A stretch of DNA of 22,336 nt from JBEEMU01 sp043778315 (GTDB lineage Bacteria; Bacteroidota; Bacteroidia; Chitinophagales; Saprospiraceae). Position 1 is the first letter of the stretch. Each line of letters opens with the position of its first letter. The notes beneath the pieces were generated by a model that saw nothing but the letters and a program-made list of their open reading frames with translations, did no database searches and was not told the origin of the DNA. Made by a program: the position numbers and the translations under genes. Shown here one piece after another: positions 16,356 through 22,336 of the stretch. Where the stretch lies: NCBI GenBank assembly GCA_043778315.1, contig JAYWGJ010000266.1, positions 1 to 22,336 of the forward strand, in the 5' to 3' direction.

Positions 16356-17345
16356 GTGAAAAAGTTAGCCAAAGAGTTGAGCCAAAATATTAAGACAATG
16401 CAACAAAAAATTGAGGCTTGGTTACGCCAAAATAAATATCATAGCAATATAAATTTGTCCTTCAAAAATGCCGTAATTGGCTATAAATCAATTGGATATA
16501 CCGTATCATTTTTGTTTTTTTTATTAACAACTTTTTCAATTATATGGAGCAGCTGCATGAGCAAATTTGTGATGAACGACAAACAGATAGCCGATTATTT
16601 TGCCACGTCTGCCCAAAAACCAACGTACCATACTTACGAAGTAAACGGCAGAAAAATGCACTACGCGGCTATCGGCAACGATACGTTGCCGATGGTGCTG
16701 TTTGTGCATGGGTCGCCAGGGGCTTGGTACGCGTTTATTTCGTTTTTGAGAGATAGTAATTTGTATGATAAAGCGCGTATCGTGGCGGTGGATAGACCTG
16801 GTTTCGGGAAATCGGACGACGGAAAAGTGGTCATCTCTGTTCAAGAACAAGCCGCGTTGATAAAGCCGATTTTGGAAACGAACAAATCAAAAAAAATGCC
16901 GCTCCTCGTCGGGCATTCTTACGGCGGACCGGTAATCGGTAGATTGGCAATGGATTACCCCAGTTTGGTAGGCGAACTGCTGATTGTGGCTGGCTCTATC
17001 GACCCCGATTTGGAAGATAATAAGTGGTACAGATACGTCGGGAAGTCTTTTTTGGTGCGCGCATTGCTGCCCAAAGCATTAGATGTGAGCAACCGGGAAA
17101 TCATACCGCTACGCGAACAGCTACAATTGATGTTGCCGTTGTGGAAAAATATCAAAATACCTGTCACGGTTTTGCAAGGCGAACAAGACGACTTGGTGCC
17201 GCCGATGAATGCCGCTTTTGCCAAAAAAATGTTGGGCGATACCACTATTCTAAAAATTATTATGATACCGAATATGAACCATTTCATTCCGTGGCGCAGA
17301 CCCGATTTGATAACCGATGCAATAAAAAGGTATTTGAATAAATGA
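16356..17345 (+). CDS. Alpha/beta hydrolase, lipoprotein-like or membrane-anchored
   Basis: A 329-residue protein. The hydrolase domain (from about residue 90) has a complete catalytic set: oxyanion segment FVHGSPGAW, nucleophile elbow GHSYGG with Ser188, acid residue in GEQDD (278-279) and His309 in MNHF. Before it lies a hydrophobic segment ending SSC at Cys67, similar to a lipobox, but preceded by about 45 polar residues. The first codon is a GTG at 16356, overlapped by an out-of-frame ATG-TGA; an ATG at 16398 is also possible. A later start closer to the hydrophobic segment would give a normal lipoprotein signal but no good codon is seen. The substrate is probably a small ester or lipid; nothing identifies it. 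Confidence 0.8.
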   Translation: MKKLAKELSQNIKTMQQKIEAWLRQNKYHSNINLSFKNAVIGYKSIGYTVSFLFFLLTTFSIIWSSCMSKFVMNDKQIADYFATSAQKPTYHTYEVNGRKMHYAAIGNDTLPMVLFVHGSPGAWYAFISFLRDSNLYDKARIVAVDRPGFGKSDDGKVVISVQEQAALIKPILETNKSKKMPLLVGHSYGGPVIGRLAMDYPSLVGELLIVAGSIDPDLEDNKWYRYVGKSFLVRALLPKALDVSNREIIPLREQLQLMLPLWKNIKIPVTVLQGEQDDLVPPMNAAFAKKMLGDTTILKIIMIPNMNHFIPWRRPDLITDAIKRYLNK

Positions 17346-17350
17346 GAAAC

Positions 17351-17365
17351 ACGTCCAAAATAAGT
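17351..17365. repeat. Half copy of the 15-base motif found as a palindrome at 19949-19989
   Basis: ACGTCCAAAATAAGT differs from the left arm of the downstream palindrome (GCGTCCAAAATAAGT) at one base. It lies 6 bases after the hydrolase stop codon. With the right arm at 19975-19989 it forms an inverted pair enclosing the RNA ligase and Sel1-like genes. Confidence 0.4.
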
Positions 17366-17423
17366 TACTTTATGCTCTTCATTCCTAAAACAATTTTACA
17401 CCATTACCAAATTCAACACATAA

Positions 17424-18437
17424 ATGCAATTTAGAAAATACAACTCCATAGAAAACTCGTATCAAGCGGACTTTATAAATTCCATTATTGAGCAAGGTTT
17501 TGGCGATATTGAATATGTGGTTCAGGAGAAAGTGCACGGCGCAAATCTGAGTTTCATCACCGATGGAAAAACAATTATTGCGGCGAAGCGAACAGAACTG
17601 ATTTCGGATAGCGAGCAGTTTTTTAACTCCAAACTTGTTCAAGCAAAATATTCGGACAAAATTTTACACCTATTTCAAGAACTTAAGCAAGAGTTTGATG
17701 CGCAAACCATAACCGTTTTTGGAGAACTGTTTGGCGGCGGCTATCCGCACCCGAACGTCGCGAAAGAGGAAACGGCAAAATTGGTTCAGCGCGGCATTTA
17801 TTACAGCCCAACCAACGACTTTTTTGCTTTTGATATTTTGATTGATAAGGAAACATTTTTGGACGTGGCTACTACGGCTCACCTTTTCGAGAAATTTGGA
17901 TTTGTTTATGCCAAAACCTTACTCAAAGGCACTTTGAAGGATTGTTTGAACTTTCCAAATTCATTCAAGACGACCTTACCCAATGATTTCGGACTTCCCG
18001 AACTCGACGGGAATATTTGTGAAGGCGTTGTTGTGCGCCCTAGTCAGCCGTCTTATTTGCGAACGGGTTCGAGGGTTTTGATTAAAAATAAAAATGAAAA
18101 GTGGGCTGAAAACAATAATTACATCGATAAAATACTTTTGAGCCAACTGCTGCACGAAAGCGAAGAATTGAGCGAAGCCGCGGGTTTTTTGTGTGAAGAA
18201 ATATATAAACTGATTACAAACAATCGTCTTGCTAATTTAATGAGCAAAATAGGTGACATAAATCCGAAAAAAGACTTAGGGAAAGTTTTGGGTTTATACA
18301 ATAAAGACGCACTTACCGATTTTTTAAAAACCTATAAAGCACAGTATGATGCCTTAGAAAAACACGAAAGTAAAGCGGTCAATAAGTTTTTGAACAAACA
18401 CGCAGGAGAATTGATAAGTGATTACTTTGAGCAATAA
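17424..18437 (+). CDS. Rnl2-type RNA ligase
   Basis: A 337-residue ATP-dependent RNA ligase of the T4 Rnl2 family, which seals nicks or breaks with 3'-OH and 5'-phosphate ends through an enzyme-AMP intermediate. All nucleotidyltransferase motifs are visible: motif I EKVHGANL with Lys36 as the AMP acceptor, AKRTE (55-56), motif III FGELFGG (99-105), motif IIIa FFAFDI (133-138), motif IV EGVVVRP (200-206) and motif V LIKNKNEKW with Lys221 and Lys223. The C-terminal 100 residues are helical, as in Rnl2 proteins. The ATG at 17424 gives a compact N-terminus. It lies alone, with 78 bases before and 182 after, in the accessory region. Its natural substrate could be tRNA or mRNA cut by nucleases or toxins, which is inference. 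Confidence 0.88.
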   Translation: MQFRKYNSIENSYQADFINSIIEQGFGDIEYVVQEKVHGANLSFITDGKTIIAAKRTELISDSEQFFNSKLVQAKYSDKILHLFQELKQEFDAQTITVFGELFGGGYPHPNVAKEETAKLVQRGIYYSPTNDFFAFDILIDKETFLDVATTAHLFEKFGFVYAKTLLKGTLKDCLNFPNSFKTTLPNDFGLPELDGNICEGVVVRPSQPSYLRTGSRVLIKNKNEKWAENNNYIDKILLSQLLHESEELSEAAGFLCEEIYKLITNNRLANLMSKIGDINPKKDLGKVLGLYNKDALTDFLKTYKAQYDALEKHESKAVNKFLNKHAGELISDYFEQ

Positions 18438-18619
18438 AAAAATATTGTGAGCCAATCGCATCTGCAATCAAAAAATAATACCGTTTGAGTAAACAGAAAA
18501 ATCTTGCCACGAAATTATCACCTCGAAAAAACCAGCTAAATATATAAAATGGCACAAAATATGTAGGTTGTATATTATCAAGGTCACCTCTCAATGTCAC
18601 CCCTTTTTAATAAAAAAAT

Positions 18620-19918
18620 GTGAATAAAAAGCTAAGTATCATAATGCTGGCAATTTGTTTGGCTAACAGTAGCTACGCGCAGCCCGGCACCACCTACGGA
18701 GAGCGTTACACTCGGGCAGTAGAGGATAATAATCGGCTGCCTAACACGCCCTCGAGCAACTCAGGCTCGGCCACTACCCGCGTCCCTTTGATGCAAGAGC
18801 CGAAGGGTTTGACAGCGCAAGAGTTAGCCGAACTCAAAATTTACAGGGACAAAAAAGCGTCGGAGCTGAAAATAGCGACCGATATGGCTAACTTTCAGTC
18901 CAAATACGACAGTTTTTTCATTAATTGCGGCGTAGATGCCAAAGACGCGCCCATATTAGGCAAAAAATCGGTTTATAAAGACCGAGAGAATAGCTATCAG
19001 TTTGAGAGCTGTGTGCAGCAAGTATCTTACCTCACCTTTTTTAATACTAATATCAATACTTATACTTTTGAAAAGTTGAGTTCATTGATAGATAAATACA
19101 CCGATTTGCCGCTCACGGCACTCCAAAGCTGCGATCAACTACAACAAAGATTTTCGGAAAAGAAAGCCGAAACTGATGTTATTCGCCTCAAAATACTACC
19201 CGCGTACTACAATAATAACAGAGATTTTGACAAAATAAAATTGCCGTATATAGATAAAAAAGCGGCGGCGACCTACGCCAAAGAGAAGCAAATCGACGAT
19301 ATGTACCGCTCTATTTATACCGCAAACCCAGATAAGGTAGAAAAATTATTATTAGATGAAAAGTCTAATAATTTTGAGCTTTACAGATTAGCCAACCTTT
19401 TTTACCTCGAGACGACGGGTGTGAGAAAGGGTAAGTTGCCGTTAGATATTTTTGATAAAAAACTGAACTACAGCAAACAAGGCGAGCGGCTGCGCGCTTT
19501 GTACTTGACGTTTCCGAACAAAAATATTTTAAGTCACAATACCTGTTACGCCTTGTCTAGTAGATTTGAAAAAAGTGATTTTGAGGGACGGCTCGCCTTC
19601 GCCAAATTCCATTCGATACCCTTAATATACATCGCAATAGGGTTTGAAGACCCCGATATTTTTAATCTTGACTCTGTTTATTATGTATTAAGAGAGGATA
19701 TTTTCAAAAAAAGATTCCCAGAGGGATACAAAGTGCTACTCCGATTGGTGGAAATGGAAGACGCAGACGCGATGACCATGTACGCGCTCAGAATCTATAA
19801 CGGTTTTGAGAAGGTTCATGATAAGAAATACTTCGAATGGCTAAAAAAAGCGGCGGACAAAGGCAGCGAAAGGGCAGGCGGTTTACTGTACGATTTGTAC
19901 GGCAGACATCAAAAATAA
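18620..19918 (+). CDS. Exported protein with C-terminal Sel1-like repeats
   Basis: A 432-residue protein with a signal peptide (MNKKLSIIMLAICLANSSYA), a low-complexity linker rich in Ser, Thr and Asn, and a helical remainder. The end, DADAMTMYALRIYNGFEKVH followed by YFEWLKKAADKGSERAGGLL, fits one to two Sel1-like (TPR-type) repeats, which usually serve protein binding. The middle (residues 80-330) is not recognised; it has four cysteines that could form disulfides. The start is a GTG at 18620, overlapped by ATG-TGA at 18618-18623. Codon use is closer to the core genes than that of the neighbouring ligase. I cannot suggest a specific role. Confidence 0.65.
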   Translation: MNKKLSIIMLAICLANSSYAQPGTTYGERYTRAVEDNNRLPNTPSSNSGSATTRVPLMQEPKGLTAQELAELKIYRDKKASELKIATDMANFQSKYDSFFINCGVDAKDAPILGKKSVYKDRENSYQFESCVQQVSYLTFFNTNINTYTFEKLSSLIDKYTDLPLTALQSCDQLQQRFSEKKAETDVIRLKILPAYYNNNRDFDKIKLPYIDKKAAATYAKEKQIDDMYRSIYTANPDKVEKLLLDEKSNNFELYRLANLFYLETTGVRKGKLPLDIFDKKLNYSKQGERLRALYLTFPNKNILSHNTCYALSSRFEKSDFEGRLAFAKFHSIPLIYIAIGFEDPDIFNLDSVYYVLREDIFKKRFPEGYKVLLRLVEMEDADAMTMYALRIYNGFEKVHDKKYFEWLKKAADKGSERAGGLLYDLYGRHQK

Positions 19919-19948
19919 TTGGTGCGAAACGCCATGATGATTAAGAAA

Positions 19949-19989
19949 GCGTCCAAAATAAGTCCTCTATTTTCACTTATTTTGGACGC
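19949..19989. repeat. Perfect 15-base inverted repeat
   Basis: GCGTCCAAAATAAGT at 19949-19963 and ACTTATTTTGGACGC at 19975-19989 are perfectly complementary around an 11-base T-rich loop. It begins 30 bases after the Sel1-like gene. No T run follows on the plus strand, so if it ends transcription it does so without the usual tail. It may also be a pair of transposon-end sequences. Confidence 0.65.
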
Positions 19990-20059
19990 GTTCCTAATTA
20001 TCAATAACAGCATAAAACTATAATTCCAACCCAATAACATTTTCAAAAATGGAAAATCT

Positions 20060-20716
20060 GTGTTCTCCAAACATAAATCAAAAGTATTAAACGACCTTTA
20101 TACAACAAAAAATTATCAAGGTGCAAACCCTGTTGATGCAAAAATTCTATTTGTGGGCAGAGATGCGAATTGGGCAATTGATATAGAAAGCAAAGAAATG
20201 TTCGGTGACGTTGCTGAATACCTGACCGATGGAGTCCGTTTTTGGGAAACGCACCATATTCACCACCCATTTTTATTGCCCACCTATAAAGGAGATGGAC
20301 GACGATACCATCAAATTTTTTCAAAATTGAAACTTGAAAGTCATTGCGCCAATGCAATATCATTCCTCGAACTTATCGGGTTTCCAACTACTGGAATGGC
20401 AAAAAACAACAACAAACTCTTTTTAGCCTATTTAACTTCGGAAGAAAACAAAAGTCACTTAATAAAATTAGACAAATTCTTAACTGTGACCCCCAATAAA
20501 CTAATATTTATAGCTTGGGGATTACTCGATGATTTTAAGTTTTTAAATAAAGAAACTGGCTTGTTCCCAAACCTAGCTGGGTTGGATAAAACACAAATGA
20601 ACATAAGTGAACTAAATCAACACGAAAATATTTATGTTCACCGACATTTTTCAGATGCTATTAGCAATGCGACACTTGAAAAAATGGAAAGAGCGGTAAA
20701 ACTAAATTTGCAGTAA
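20060..20716 (+). CDS. Unrecognised protein resembling the uracil-DNA-glycosylase fold
   Basis: A 218-residue soluble protein. Three segments recall the uracil-DNA-glycosylase superfamily in the right order: ILFVGRDANW (29-38) in place of the GxDPY-type motif, LIFIAWGLLDDF (148-159) as the central strand, and YVHRHFSDA (192-200) in place of the HPS motif. The key residues differ from active glycosylases, so DNA repair activity is not assured. The start is probably the GTG at 20060. An ATG at 20049 is in another frame and stops after 13 codons. Composition is A+T-rich, like the nuclease and ligase genes. It stands alone between two intergenic stretches. Confidence 0.5.
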   Translation: MFSKHKSKVLNDLYTTKNYQGANPVDAKILFVGRDANWAIDIESKEMFGDVAEYLTDGVRFWETHHIHHPFLLPTYKGDGRRYHQIFSKLKLESHCANAISFLELIGFPTTGMAKNNNKLFLAYLTSEENKSHLIKLDKFLTVTPNKLIFIAWGLLDDFKFLNKETGLFPNLAGLDKTQMNISELNQHENIYVHRHFSDAISNATLEKMERAVKLNLQ

Positions 20717-20810
20717 TTTTCTTCGATATTTTAGTACAGAAATCCTGTATCCAAATCATCAATTAATTACTTATATCTATCATATTAAAAATATTTTATT
20801 GTATAAATAA

Positions 20811-20839
20811 TTGACTCGAAAATCTATAAGACTTATAGG
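20811..20839 (+). promoter_or_regulatory. Candidate promoter with an overlapping palindromic operator
   Basis: CTATAAG (20824-20830) and CTTATAG (20832-20838) form a perfect palindrome around one A. TTGACT at 20811-20816 and TATAGG at 20834-20839 are 17 bases apart, like a sigma-70-type pair, so the palindrome would overlap the -10 box. It lies about 70 bases before the ADP-ribosylglycohydrolase gene. The DNA is very A+T-rich, so chance is a real alternative. Confidence 0.3.
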
Positions 20840-20907
20840 TTAGGTAAATACCCGATGGTTTAATTTACAAATCCATGAAAAACTAAAACAACATACCAAA
20901 AACAACC

Positions 20908-21858
20908 ATGACAACCCTACAACAAAACATAAAATCCGCTTTATTTGGCGTAGCCGTCGGTGACGCGCTCGGTGTTCCCGTCGAGTTCAGGAGCAGAGCA
21001 ACTATAAGCCAAAATCCTGTAAAAGATATGATAGGCTACGGAACTTACAACCTGCCAGCAGGTACTTTTTCGGACGATAGTTCTTTAACTTTTTGCCTCG
21101 CGGAGGCATTAACGCAAGGATTTGACCTCAATATTATTGGAAATAATTTTGTACAGTGGTGTTACAACAACTATTGGACACCACGCGGAGATGTTTTTGA
21201 CATCGGTGTTGCGACAAAGCAAGCCATTGACCGACTCGCAAGTGGAGAAAAACCAGATTTAGCAGGCGGTTTTAGCGTTTCCTCGAACGGGAACGGCTCG
21301 TTAATGCGGATTTTGCCCTTGATTTTTCATATTATCAACAAACCAATCGCGGAGCGGTACGAAATTACCCGACAAGTTTCCTCGCTTACGCACGGACACG
21401 TTCGGTCTGTGATTGCTTGTTTTTATTACCTTGAATTTGCCAAACAGCTTATTGAAGGAAAAGATAAATTTGAGATTTATAAAAATTTGCAGACAGAAGT
21501 ACCTATTCATTTAAGCTCAATTGCCATCAATCCAACAGAAATTAGTTTATTTGATAGGCTTTTGAAAGGCAATATTTTTGCATTACAGGAGGACGATATT
21601 TCTAGTAGCGGCTATGTGCTGCATACCCTTGAAGCGAGTATTTGGTGTTTGCTCACAACCGATAACTTTAAATCTGCAACGCTAAAAGCTGTGAATTTGG
21701 GCGAAGACACCGACACAACAGGTGCAGTGACAGGCGGACTTGCAGGGCTTTTATACGGTTTTAGCGATATTCCAAAATCATGGATAGCGCAAATGGCAAG
21801 AAAAGAGGATATTGAGGGTTTGGTGGAACGGCTAACACACAAAATCAAATATAGCTAA
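20908..21858 (+). CDS. ADP-ribosylglycohydrolase (DraG-type) family protein
   Basis: A 316-residue enzyme of the ADP-ribosylglycohydrolase family, which removes ADP-ribose from proteins (classically arginine) or related substrates using two magnesium ions. The motifs are complete: GVAVGDALGVPVEFR at the start, TFSDDSSL with Asp56 and Asp57 (usually TDDT), SNGNGSLMRI, SLTHGH, and NLGEDTDTTGAVTGGLAGLL near the end with Asp267 and Asp269. The ATG at 20908 is right at the conserved start. The 190-base leader region holds a palindrome. It ends 8 bases from the convergent exporter gene. No ADP-ribosyltransferase gene is in the window, so its target is open. Confidence 0.93.
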   Translation: MTTLQQNIKSALFGVAVGDALGVPVEFRSRATISQNPVKDMIGYGTYNLPAGTFSDDSSLTFCLAEALTQGFDLNIIGNNFVQWCYNNYWTPRGDVFDIGVATKQAIDRLASGEKPDLAGGFSVSSNGNGSLMRILPLIFHIINKPIAERYEITRQVSSLTHGHVRSVIACFYYLEFAKQLIEGKDKFEIYKNLQTEVPIHLSSIAINPTEISLFDRLLKGNIFALQEDDISSSGYVLHTLEASIWCLLTTDNFKSATLKAVNLGEDTDTTGAVTGGLAGLLYGFSDIPKSWIAQMARKEDIEGLVERLTHKIKYS

Positions 21859-21866
21859 CAACCCCC

Positions 21867-22336
21867 TCAAATCAACGCCCGCACCAGCATCGCCAGCCCA
21901 AAACCCGCTAGCGCAACGCCCGAAGCCTTGCGCATCAGCACCATGTACGACGGCTTCATATACGGACGAATGCCGCGCGACGCGCCTACTTTTAGCACAT
22001 CAAAAATAGCGATAGTACCTATAATGCCGCTATAAAACAAGGCGGCTTGATGCGGCAATAAGTGGTTTTTGATGACGTAAGCACCCGTCGTGCTTATCCA
22101 AAAAAACAAAGTAAACGGATTGAAAGTATTGATAGAAAAACCTTTAAAAAAGTAGCCGAATAGACTTTTCGCGTCGAGCGTATGTTTTTTGTCGGCGACG
22201 GCGGGTTTGGATAGCAACGTCACTACGCCAAAAATCATCAGCAAAACGCCGCCGCCCAAGCCCATATAAAACTTAAATTTCGCTTCGTCGACGTGACTCA
22301 ACACCCACGACAAGCCGAAATAAGTAGCCGCTATAT
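21867..22336 (-). CDS. LysE-family amino acid exporter, 5' part beyond the window
   Basis: The frame is open to the window edge and codes for at least 156 residues, ending with the stop at 21867-21869. The visible start of the open frame, TTG at 22311-22313, is internal: upstream codons continue as IAATYFG without interruption. Four hydrophobic segments are visible, with SINTFNPFTLFFWISTTGAY, which resembles the NP-containing segment of LysE-type transporters, and a C-terminal segment GVALAGFGLAMLVRALI. The family exports amino acids or other small metabolites; the substrate is unknown. It is convergent with the ADP-ribosylglycohydrolase gene. Confidence 0.8.
   Translation of the reverse strand, partial: IAATYFGLSWVLSHVDEAKFKFYMGLGGGVLLMIFGVVTLLSKPAVADKKHTLDAKSLFGYFFKGFSINTFNPFTLFFWISTTGAYVIKNHLLPHQAALFYSGIIGTIAIFDVLKVGASRGIRPYMKPSYMVLMRKASGVALAGFGLAMLVRALI

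Noticed and set aside
16141..16359. A 72-codon open frame before the hydrolase gene
   Set aside because: It runs through the terminator at 16242-16275 and the promoter repeat at 16295-16352 and resembles no known protein.
20049..20090. ATG at 20049 as the start of the glycosylase-like gene through a frameshift
   Set aside because: The frame closes after 13 codons and its residues do not extend the downstream protein; the GTG at 20060 needs no error.

Overview
The window looks like a chromosomal segment of a Bacteroidota (Bacteroidetes) bacterium. The main evidence is a PorZ-like type IX secretion protein ending in a sorting-type domain, a DUF6155 protein, an M16 peptidase and an amidohydrolase of types common in this phylum, start sites without Shine-Dalgarno sequences, and several copies of the phylum's -7 promoter element TAnnTTTG. 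A genus cannot be named from this sequence; a class such as Saprospiria or Chitinophagia is only a guess.

Positions 1 to about 14,520 are dense, ordinary housekeeping DNA with fairly G+C-rich codons. In order: the tail of an ArsR-type regulator with a terminator; on the minus strand a flavin reductase-like protein followed by a PrsW-type membrane protease; a divergent intergenic region with a layered inverted repeat; porZ; a small exported DsbD-alpha-like protein; a probable operon of peptidyl-tRNA hydrolase (pth), a DUF6155 protein and an exported amidohydrolase whose metal-binding HxH motif is lost; a two-domain M16 zinc peptidase with a strong terminator; and a lipoprotein peptide-binding protein with a DppB-type permease carrying a large periplasmic insert. 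The expected partner permease (DppC) does not follow.

From about 14,545 to 21,858 the window becomes an accessory region of mixed, often A+T-rich composition. It holds a PD-(D/E)XK nuclease-domain protein with an unfamiliar N-terminal half, a PIN-domain toxin gene reduced by an internal deletion but still followed by its intact small antitoxin gene (neither long enough to be obvious), structured non-coding stretches, a lipoprotein-like alpha/beta hydrolase, an Rnl2-type RNA ligase, an exported Sel1-like protein, a protein resembling the uracil-DNA-glycosylase fold and an ADP-ribosylglycohydrolase. Two promoter copies, 48 of 58 bases identical, lie before the nuclease gene and before the hydrolase gene, bracketing the A+T-rich block. 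The window ends on the minus strand with the C-terminal part of a LysE-family exporter.

The most interesting possibility is that the accessory stretch is a turnover zone for defence and stress genes: nuclease, PIN toxin remnant, RNA ligase and ADP-ribose hydrolase are all functions that damage or repair nucleic acids or modified macromolecules. The genes have separate promoters, terminators and compositions, so I see a collection of cargo more readily than one co-regulated system. The strongest candidate for something new is the PD-(D/E)XK protein at 14,671-15,489.
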